Positions 1 through 5,218 of a stretch of DNA of 5,218 nucleotides are shown piece by piece. A program made the translations under genes and the position numbers. Numbering within the stretch: the first letter of the stretch is position 1; every line of letters starts with the position of its first letter. The notes beneath the pieces are model-generated. The model was not told the origin of the DNA, made no database searches, and was given only the letters and a program-made list of their open reading frames with translations. Source of the stretch: Prevotellaceae bacterium (GTDB lineage: Bacteria; Bacteroidota; Bacteroidia; Bacteroidales; UBA932); assembly GCA_031259655.1 (NCBI GenBank), contig JAIRLF010000339.1, positions 1-5,218 on the forward strand, written 5' to 3'.

Positions 1-1
1 T

Positions 2-55
2 AAAAACGACAACGCCTGCCGGGGAACGCGCAAAAAAAACCGGCAGACGAGTCGT
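2..55 (-). terminator. Rho-independent terminator after glnN
   Basis: Read on the minus strand, this begins 27 bases past the glnN stop codon. A 7-bp G+C-rich stem is formed by CTGCCGG (40-46 on the plus strand as CCGGCAG) and CCGGCAG (16-22). It is extended by an outer 5-bp stem ACGAC/GTCGT (6-10 with 51-55), with a small unpaired internal loop between the two. The hairpin is followed on the minus strand by a run of five T (2-6, partly shared with the outer stem). This fits an intrinsic terminator ending the glnN transcript. The 17-base loop is unusual in holding a run of eight T directly after the first arm. Confidence 0.8.
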
Positions 56-81
56 AAATATAAATAAATAATACTGTTTCT

Positions 82-2259
82 TTAACGAATAAACAGTAAT
101 TCTCTGTATTTAGGCAGAGGCCACAGTTCGTTATCGACCGACAGTTCGAGTTTATCGACATGATAACGGATTTCGTCGAGGAGCGTCGCCACGGTATCGT
201 GGTAAGCGATTGCTTTTTCGCGCACATCGACAACCTTGTTGGCGACCTTGCGGGCGTCGACAAGTTCGGCGGTCAAATCTCTGACCTGATTAACATGTTC
301 GGAGATTTTCTCTACTGTTTCGATATCCGCTTTCGCAATCTTTTCCAGCTTATCGGGGAACAAACGGCTGACCTTTTCGATTTTACTCAGCAGAATTTCC
401 TGATAACGTGATGCAACGGGAATAATATGGTTCGAGACAATATCTCCGAGTACGCGCGCTTCGATTTGGATTTTCTTAGTATATGTCTCGTATTCAACTT
501 CGACACGCGCTTCGATTTCCTTATGGCTCAAGACATTTGCCTTAGCATACATCTTTACGGTATCTTCGGTAAGGAAGCGGTCGAAAATCAGCGGCACCGA
601 AGTTTCGCAATCGAGACCGCGTTTTTCGGCTTCGGCTTTCCATTCGTCGCTGTAGTTATTTCCGTCGAAACGTATTGCCTTGCTTTTGATAACATATTCT
701 CGAACAATGTCCAGGATAGCGTTCTCTTTAATAGCGCCTGCGGCAATCTTTGCATCGACTTCTTTCTTAAATTCGATAAGTTGTTCCGCCACAGCCGTAT
801 TCAGAGCAATCATAGCGCCGGCGCAGTTTGCCGACGAACCCACTGCGCGAAACTCAAACCGGTTGCCTGTGAACGCAAAGGGCGATGTACGGTTACGGTC
901 GGTGTTGTCAATCAACAGTTCGGGGATATGCGATATATCGAATTTCAGGCTTTGTTTACCGTCCATTTTGATAGTATTAACGCCCTGTTCGATATCGTTC
1001 AGCACAGCCGAAATCTGCGAACCGAGGAATATAGAGATGATAGCCGGAGGAGCTTCGTTTGCGCCGAGACGGTGAGCATTCGTTGCGCTCGAAATACTCG
1101 CTTTAAGCAGTCCGTTGTGTCTCCATACAGCCATCAGCACGTTGGCAACGAAAGCGATAAACCGCAGTTTGTCGTCCGTTGTTTTTCCGGGAGACAGCAG
1201 ATTGACGCCCGTGTTAGTTCCCAGCGACCAGTTGTTATGCTTACCGCTACCGTTTATGCCTTTGAAAGGTTTTTCGTGTAAAAGTACGCGGAAACAGTGA
1301 CGGCGAGCGACCTTCTTCATTATCGACATCAACAGGATGTTATGGTCGTTAGCAAGATTCGTTTCCTCGTAAACGGGAGCAAGTTCGAACTGATTCGGGG
1401 CAACCTCGTTGTGGCGTGTTTTGAGAGGGATACCGAGTTTGAGAGCTTCGAACTCGAGGTCTTTCATGAAAGCCGCCACACGTGTTGGGATAGAGCCGAA
1501 ATAATGGTCTTCCAACTGTTGATTTTTAGCGCTTTCGTGTCCTAAGAGAGTACGTCCTGTGAGTACCAAATCGGGACGTACAGCCCATAGAGCTTCGTCA
1601 ACCAAAAAATATTCCTGTTCCCAACCCAAATACGAAAAAACTTTCGTTACATTCGAGTTGAAATAATGACAGACCTCTGTAGCAGCCTTATCCACAGCCG
1701 CCAGAGCTTTCAGCAGCGGAGCCTTGTAGTCCAGAGTTTCGCCTGTGTACGAGATGAAAATAGTAGGGATACAGAGCGTATCGTCCACAATAAACGCGGG
1801 CGAAGTCGGGTCCCATGCGGAATAACCGCGCGCTTCGAAAGTGTTGCGTATGCCTCCGCTTGGGAAACTCGAAGCGTCGGGTTCTTGCTGGATAAGCAGT
1901 TTGCCCGAGAACTCTTCGACGACGCCGCCCTTTCCGTCGGGGTCGATAAAAGCGTCGTGTTTCTCGGCAGTGCCGCCGGTAAGCGGCTGAAACCAGTGCG
2001 TATAATGAGTTACGCCCTTTTCACGCGCCCATTTTTTCATCCCTTCGGCGACCGAATCCGCTGTTTCGTTGTCGAGGAAGGTGCCGTTCTGCATCGTGTC
2101 GAGCAAAGCGTCGTACGACTTCTTAGGCAGATACTTGAGCATCTTTTCGTTGTTAAACACATTGTCTCCGAAATAATCGGTAGAATAACCTTCCGGAGCA
2201 TTCACGGCAACAGCCTTACGCTTGATTGCCTCGCTAATAACTTTAAATCTTAATGACAT
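82..2259 (-). CDS. glnN: Type III glutamine synthetase (GlnN)
   Basis: ATP-dependent synthesis of glutamine from glutamate and ammonium in the cytoplasm, the main entry point for ammonium. At 725 residues it has the length of GSIII enzymes (about 700-730), far longer than the roughly 450-470 of GSI. Residues 1-150 match the GSIII N-terminal region, including HYTHWFQPLTGGTAEKHDAF (85-104) and QQEPDASSFPSGGIRNTFEA (124-143). The catalytic core carries WEQEYFLVD (213-221) and HNEVAPNQFELAP (283-295), presumed metal-ligand glutamates; NGSGKHNNWS (336-345), the counterpart of the GSI NGSGMH motif; RLGANEAPPA (397-406); and NRTSPFAFTGNRFEFR (456-471). A helical C-terminal region ends in LWPLPKYRELLF, typical of the Bacteroides enzymes. 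No core motif is missing. The GSI adenylylation site is not recognisable, so control by adenylylation is not expected. GSIII enzymes are known as double-ring dodecamers. The ATG at 2257-2259 gives the usual N-terminus; the leader is A+T-rich without a Shine-Dalgarno sequence. It is last in the cluster, 234 bases after amt. Confidence 0.97.
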   Translation of the reverse strand: MSLRFKVISEAIKRKAVAVNAPEGYSTDYFGDNVFNNEKMLKYLPKKSYDALLDTMQNGTFLDNETADSVAEGMKKWAREKGVTHYTHWFQPLTGGTAEKHDAFIDPDGKGGVVEEFSGKLLIQQEPDASSFPSGGIRNTFEARGYSAWDPTSPAFIVDDTLCIPTIFISYTGETLDYKAPLLKALAAVDKAATEVCHYFNSNVTKVFSYLGWEQEYFLVDEALWAVRPDLVLTGRTLLGHESAKNQQLEDHYFGSIPTRVAAFMKDLEFEALKLGIPLKTRHNEVAPNQFELAPVYEETNLANDHNILLMSIMKKVARRHCFRVLLHEKPFKGINGSGKHNNWSLGTNTGVNLLSPGKTTDDKLRFIAFVANVLMAVWRHNGLLKASISSATNAHRLGANEAPPAIISIFLGSQISAVLNDIEQGVNTIKMDGKQSLKFDISHIPELLIDNTDRNRTSPFAFTGNRFEFRAVGSSANCAGAMIALNTAVAEQLIEFKKEVDAKIAAGAIKENAILDIVREYVIKSKAIRFDGNNYSDEWKAEAEKRGLDCETSVPLIFDRFLTEDTVKMYAKANVLSHKEIEARVEVEYETYTKKIQIEARVLGDIVSNHIIPVASRYQEILLSKIEKVSRLFPDKLEKIAKADIETVEKISEHVNQVRDLTAELVDARKVANKVVDVREKAIAYHDTVATLLDEIRYHVDKLELSVDNELWPLPKYRELLFIR

Positions 2260-2338
2260 GGTTTATTTTATTTATGTTTACAAAAATTATTTATTATCTA
2301 TTTACGTTTCTTTACATTTATTTTCAACAAATTTTCGA

Positions 2339-2392
2339 TTTTTTTACGGTCATCCGGTTAATTCATCCGAACTAACCGGATGCGTAAAAAAA
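2339..2392. repeat. Long palindrome in the amt-glnN gap
   Basis: Two perfect 10-bp stems are stacked. The outer one, TTTTTTTACG (2339-2348) with CGTAAAAAAA (2383-2392), and the inner one, CATCCGGTTA (2351-2360) with TAACCGGATG (2373-2382), are separated on one side only by the bulge GT (2349-2350). The loop is 12 bases (2361-2372). The structure lies 79 bases upstream of the glnN start. It resembles a terminator at first sight, but on both strands the T-run precedes the stem and the A-run follows it, so neither direction gives a hairpin followed by U residues. A folded element in the glnN leader RNA or a protein-binding operator are possible roles. The pairing is certain from the sequence; the function is unknown. 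Confidence 0.8.
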
Positions 2393-2462
2393 ACCGACTT
2401 TTATATAATTACAACTAGACTAACATCTCGTTTATTTTCAAAATATTGCCGGCAGTTCTTGA

Positions 2463-2479
2463 TGTCGGAACCGCCGACA
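2463..2479 (-). repeat. Short hairpin just after the amt stop
   Basis: The arms TGTCGG (2463-2468) and CCGACA (2474-2479) form a perfect 6-bp stem with a 5-base loop, starting 14 bases after the amt stop codon on the minus strand. No T-run follows, so it is not a complete intrinsic terminator. It could mark or protect the 3' end of the porin-glnK-amt message. Its CCGAC arm could instead pair with GTCGG (plus-strand 2394-2398), which directly precedes a run of eight T. Confidence 0.4.
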
Positions 2480-2493
2480 AATATATAAATAGT

Positions 2494-3948
2494 TTAGTTA
2501 TATGCGCTTTCTCCATGTTCGTAAACGTCCAATCCTTCTTCTTCGACGCGTTTCGACACGCGCAGACCAAAGATAAGGTCGAGAGCTTTGAACACAATAT
2601 AACCTGCTGCGATAGCCCAAATGCCTATTACCACAGCGCCAAACAGCTGTGCAAAGAACAGACCCGCGCCTCCGCCGTAGAACAGCCCGCCGTCGACAGC
2701 AAGCAGACCGGTAAAGACAGTGCCGAAGAAACCGCATGTCCCGTGAACGGATGCTGCACCCACAGGGTCGTCAATCTTCAACACCTTGTCGATGATTTCT
2801 ACCGAGAGCACCATGATTATACCGCACAAACCGCCGATAATAATCGCTCCCCAGGGCGATACGAGGTCGCAGCCGGCAGTGATGCCGACCAGTCCCGCCA
2901 GCACGCCGTTGAGTGTGAGCGAAAGCGAGGGTTTCTTGTATCTCATCCATGCCATCAGCAGCGAGAAGAACCCGCCCGCAGCGGCGGCAAGGTTTGTGGT
3001 GAGGAACACGTGCGAAATGGCTACGCGGTTGTCTTCGCCCGAAGCGGCTAACTGCGAACCCGGATTGAACCCGAACCAGCCAAACCACAGAATAAACACA
3101 CCCAGAGCGGCAATAGTGAGGTTGTGACCCGGAATGGCTTTCGACTTCCTGTCCCTGCCGTATTTACCGATACGCGGTCCCAGTATGGCGGCTCCTACAA
3201 GCGCTACCCAACCGCCGACGGAGTGTACAATGGTCGAACCGGCAAAATCATGAAACGCAGCGCCGAAGGTGTCTATCATGAAACTGCCCTCTTCGCCATT
3301 CATCAACCATCCGCCTCCCCAGGTCCAATGCCCTGAAACGGGATAAATCAGCACGCTGATACAGACGGTATATGCCAGATACATGTGGAACTTCGTCCGT
3401 TCAGCCATCGCTCCCGACACAATAGTGGCGGCTGTGGCGCAAAACACTGTCTGGAAAATCAGAAACCCTTCGATGGGCAAGTCCACAACGCCTTTCAGCG
3501 CATCCAGATTACCGAAATTAGGCGTACCGATAATTCCGCCTTCCCCAAACATGACGCCGAACCCAATGAAGAAGAACAGCAGCGAGCCCAGCGAAAAGTC
3601 GAGGAAATTTTTCATCAGAATGTTAGCGGTGTTTTTGGTACGCGTGAAACCGGCTTCGACCAGAGCAAACCCGGGTTGCATAAAGAACACCAACATCGCC
3701 GCAAGCAGCATCCAGACAGTATCGAGCGACAGCCCGTTGCTTTCTATCGTTTTCGACAGTTCGCCCGGACACGCGCCCTCTTCGGGCGTCGCGGAAATTG
3801 TAACAACCTCGGAAACAACGGCAAGTGCATCCGTCGTGGAAGTAACAGTGTCCTGAGCCGATAGCCGCGAAATACAAATCATCCCGGCAACAACTGTCAA
3901 TACAGCTAATACGAATCGTCCATGTAGAGACTTAAAATATGCTTTCAT
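2494..3948 (-). CDS. amt: Ammonium transporter, Amt family
   Basis: Inner-membrane channel taking up ammonium, expected to be a trimer. The 484 residues start with a signal peptide (basic residues near the start, hydrophobic segment about 12-28, likely cleavage after SRLSA at 31). A non-membrane stretch of about 44 residues (32-75) follows, then about eleven membrane segments from 76 to 460. Family marks are the Amt signature DFAGSTIVHSVGG (234-246), with H242 as the first pore histidine, and VHGTCGFFGT (401-410), with H402 as the second. FGWFGFNPGS (289-298) and VSGAMAERTKF (177-187) are also conserved. The cytoplasmic tail (462-484), ending GLDVYEHGESAYN, is the conserved part that P-II proteins contact in this family. 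The P-II gene lies 34 bases upstream, the normal glnK-amt pairing, so gating by that protein is expected. The ATG at 3946-3948 is chosen because it keeps the signal peptide; an A-rich run precedes it. No pore residue appears lost. Confidence 0.96.
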   Translation of the reverse strand: MKAYFKSLHGRFVLAVLTVVAGMICISRLSAQDTVTSTTDALAVVSEVVTISATPEEGACPGELSKTIESNGLSLDTVWMLLAAMLVFFMQPGFALVEAGFTRTKNTANILMKNFLDFSLGSLLFFFIGFGVMFGEGGIIGTPNFGNLDALKGVVDLPIEGFLIFQTVFCATAATIVSGAMAERTKFHMYLAYTVCISVLIYPVSGHWTWGGGWLMNGEEGSFMIDTFGAAFHDFAGSTIVHSVGGWVALVGAAILGPRIGKYGRDRKSKAIPGHNLTIAALGVFILWFGWFGFNPGSQLAASGEDNRVAISHVFLTTNLAAAAGGFFSLLMAWMRYKKPSLSLTLNGVLAGLVGITAGCDLVSPWGAIIIGGLCGIIMVLSVEIIDKVLKIDDPVGAASVHGTCGFFGTVFTGLLAVDGGLFYGGGAGLFFAQLFGAVVIGIWAIAAGYIVFKALDLIFGLRVSKRVEEEGLDVYEHGESAYN

Positions 3949-3982
3949 CTTTTTTTTCTTTATTAAAATTTAACATTACTGA

Positions 3983-4330
3983 TTATTTAGGGTTGTACAA
4001 AGATATATCGCCACGTTCACCCGTACGTATACGTATAGAATCGTCAACAGTAGATATAAAAATCCGCCCGTCGCCAATTTCACCCGTTTGCGCGGTTTTC
4101 AAGATTGCGTCCACTGTGCGCTCCAGATTTATGTCGCGCACAACGATGGTAAGTAACGTGCGTTCGATGTAACTTGTGTCGTACACCACCCCGCGATAAA
4201 TTCGCTCCTGACGGGTCTTTCCAACCCCGCGAACATCATAATAGGAGAACCATTCGATGTCGGCTTCCAAAAGCGCCTCTTTGACATCTTCAAATTTGGT
4301 CTTCCGAATTATTGCTTCAATCTTTTTCAT
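3983..4330 (-). CDS. glnK: P-II nitrogen regulatory protein (GlnK/GlnB type)
   Basis: Small trimeric signalling protein that senses ATP/ADP and, in most members, 2-oxoglutarate, and binds targets through its T-loop. Pairing with amt makes block and release of the Amt pore the likely main job. The 115 residues are the usual length. The start MKKIEAIIRKTKFEDVKEAL matches the family N-terminus. The T-loop carries IYRGVVY (44-50), with Y50 at the place of the uridylylated Tyr51 of E. coli and R46 at the place of the arginine that enters the Amt pore. TGEIGDGRIFI (82-92) fits the P-II C-terminal signature, and RIRTGERGD (100-108) the nucleotide-binding tail. Oddities: the T-loop segment after GVG (35-37) is one residue short against E. 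coli GlnB, and the conserved Gln39 is not in register (T39; nearest glutamine is Q41). This may be a Bacteroidetes trait. It lies 28 bases after the porin-like gene and 34 before amt, clearly co-transcribed. No uridylyltransferase gene is in the window, so whether Y50 is modified is open. Confidence 0.95.
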   Translation of the reverse strand: MKKIEAIIRKTKFEDVKEALLEADIEWFSYYDVRGVGKTRQERIYRGVVYDTSYIERTLLTIVVRDINLERTVDAILKTAQTGEIGDGRIFISTVDDSIRIRTGERGDISLYNPK

Positions 4331-4358
4331 ATTTCTACAAATTTTAATGTTTAATTAT

Positions 4359-5093
4359 TTAAAATGAAAATCCTACTACTAAATGAGATGCATCCGTTGC
4401 CGGCGAAAAGATACACTGTACAAACAGCGGCACCGAAAATGTCGGCGTGATTTCTATCTTTTTCGACCCGGTCAGCGATATCGACGAAATCTGAAATCCC
4501 GATTTGCCGTTCGCCGGAACCAGCCATGCATACGAATCCCAGGGCGCTGCGCCTATCGAGGCGGTAAAGTCCAACCCTCCAAGCGAAAAATCGTAAGCCG
4601 CTTCGATATACGTCGAATACAGCCGTTTCCCGTCTTCGTCCTTATCCATGTTGCCGGCGAAAAATGTGTTCCACGAAAGCGTCAAAGGAAATTTCTCGCC
4701 AAACGAAAACGCAAGATTACCTTCGAACAAATGATTATCGACATGATAGTCGAAAAACGAGCCTTCGGAACCATTCCAATAATAATCGGTGATGCCTATC
4801 GAAAATATTCCGACGGAATATCCAACCGAAAAATCAAGTTCGTAAGGAACAGGATTCGACGAAACCGAACCCCATGCTCCCAACGAAAACCCTTTGTAAC
4901 TAAGCCCAAGCGATGGTTGGATACTTGCTCCTACGCCTTGACTGACACCTCTCCATACATATTTACTCACAAGGTCAACTCCTGCCGAAGTTTCCACTGC
5001 GTCTTGCCCAATTACGGGCGCTGTCGACATAATTGTGATTGATAATGACATTATTCCAATCACCCATTTTTTTATATATTTTATATTTCTCAT
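4359..5093 (-). CDS. Outer-membrane beta-barrel protein, TorF-like putative porin
   Basis: Predicted outer-membrane protein of 244 residues and first gene of the cluster. It opens with a signal peptide: basic n-region (R2, K5, K8, K9), hydrophobic core about 11-27, likely cleavage near VIG-QD (28-31). The mature part shows alternating hydrophobic and polar residues, many Gly, Tyr, Phe and Trp, and ends in phenylalanine (GFSF), as outer-membrane barrels do. The region DLVSKYVWRGVSQGVGASIQ (40-59), followed by LGLSYKGFSLGAWGS (62-76), resembles the N-terminal pattern of the TorF-family putative porins (SxYxxRGxSQ, then GFxxGxWxS). The family assignment is from memory of that pattern and is less certain than the barrel call. 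No enzyme motif is seen. The gene ends 28 bases before glnK, so co-expression with the ammonium channel is nearly certain. A role in passing ammonium or another small nitrogen compound across the outer membrane is inference. An internal Met at residue 15 would destroy the signal peptide, so the ATG at 5091-5093 is preferred. Confidence 0.75.
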   Translation of the reverse strand: MRNIKYIKKWVIGIMSLSITIMSTAPVIGQDAVETSAGVDLVSKYVWRGVSQGVGASIQPSLGLSYKGFSLGAWGSVSSNPVPYELDFSVGYSVGIFSIGITDYYWNGSEGSFFDYHVDNHLFEGNLAFSFGEKFPLTLSWNTFFAGNMDKDEDGKRLYSTYIEAAYDFSLGGLDFTASIGAAPWDSYAWLVPANGKSGFQISSISLTGSKKIEITPTFSVPLFVQCIFSPATDASHLVVGFSF

Positions 5094-5198
5094 TTTTTTA
5101 ACTTTTAATTTAATTTGACATAATTTAATAATTTATTTTTTTGATAATGCGGCGCGTGATATTTCACTGTCGCCATTCCGATTTTAATTTTTGTACTT
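5094..5198 (-). promoter_or_regulatory. Upstream region of the porin-glnK-amt operon
   Basis: No gene is seen in this stretch, which must hold the operon promoter or a leader unless transcription enters from beyond the window. The 55 bases next to the start are almost pure A+T, as usual for Bacteroidetes leaders, and lack a Shine-Dalgarno sequence. No exact Bacteroidetes -7 box (TAnnTTTG) and no sigma-54 GG-N10-GC element was found on the minus strand. A weak inverted repeat, GTGA-N4-TCAC, lies at 5156-5167. The promoter assignment rests on position only. Confidence 0.3.
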
Positions 5199-5213
5199 CC
5201 CCCACTTTGGGGG
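5199..5213. repeat. G/C-run inverted repeat at window edge
   Basis: CCCCCA (5199-5204) and TGGGGG (5208-5213) form a perfect 6-bp stem with a 3-base loop, standing out in an otherwise A+T-rich spacer about 105 bases upstream of the first gene. No T-run follows on the minus strand (the next bases are AAGTACAAAAATT), and on the plus strand the window ends five bases later. It could be an operator, the end of a mobile or dispersed repeat, or part of a terminator for a gene outside the window. Confidence 0.5.
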
Positions 5214-5218
5214 TTCTG

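Noticed and set aside
427..1281. 284-codon open frame on the plus strand, opposite glnN
   Set aside because: It is antisense to the conserved catalytic core of glnN, has no family motif, and its cysteine-, phenylalanine- and arginine-rich composition is that of a shadow frame. The smaller plus-strand frames at 160-411, 680-1075, 1297-1545 and 1666-2253 are rejected for the same reason.
2339..2392. Palindrome read as a bidirectional intrinsic terminator
   Set aside because: On both strands the T-run is before the stem and the A-run after it, the reverse of what termination needs.
2478..2485. TATATTTG on the minus strand, an exact match to the Bacteroidetes -7 box TAnnTTTG, upstream of glnN
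   Set aside because: No TTG or TTTG -33 element lies 19-21 bases upstream, where the end of amt is, and such 8-mers are common in A+T-rich spacers. It stays possible as a glnN promoter but is not supported.
2446..3864. Plus-strand open frames opposite amt (up to 201 codons), and minus-strand frames inside amt in other phases
   Set aside because: They overlap the intact, highly conserved Amt gene, show no recognisable domain or start context, and are explained by its codon bias.
4383..5042. 219-codon plus-strand open frame opposite the porin-like gene
   Set aside because: The product is very rich in Arg, Lys and Cys and looks like no real protein, while the minus-strand frame has a signal peptide, barrel pattern and terminal Phe.
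5156..5167. GTGA-N4-TCAC inverted repeat resembling a CRP/FNR-type site
   Set aside because: The arms are only 4 bp and the half-site spacing is two bases shorter than in CRP or FNR sites, so chance is a sufficient explanation.

Overview
The window is a compact nitrogen-assimilation locus from a member of the Bacteroidetes, most likely the order Bacteroidales. The support is a long type III glutamine synthetase of Bacteroides type, genes with roughly half G+C separated by very A+T-rich spacers, and A-rich leaders with no Shine-Dalgarno sequence ahead of every start. The genus cannot be told from the sequence. All four genes are on the minus strand, so the locus reads from high to low coordinates.

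Reading order: (1) 5093-4359, an outer-membrane beta-barrel protein resembling the TorF-family putative porins; (2) 4330-3983, a P-II nitrogen regulatory protein (GlnK/GlnB type); (3) 3948-2494, an Amt-family ammonium channel with an added N-terminal signal peptide; (4) 2259-82, type III glutamine synthetase (GlnN). The first three genes are separated by only 28 and 34 bases and almost certainly form one operon. GlnN follows after 234 bases that hold several inverted repeats, so it may be read from the operon, from its own promoter, or both. A good intrinsic terminator lies just after glnN at the left edge of the window.

The set gives a plausible path for ammonium: passage of the outer membrane (inferred for the barrel protein), channel through the inner membrane (Amt), gating of that channel by the P-II protein according to nitrogen and energy status, and capture as glutamine (GlnN).

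No mobile element, CRISPR array, tRNA or rRNA was seen, and no unknown multi-gene system. The points most worth a second look are the long palindrome with alternative pairings in the amt-glnN gap, the linkage of the porin-like gene to glnK-amt, and the altered T-loop of the P-II protein. The other long open frames, on both strands, are shadows of these four genes.
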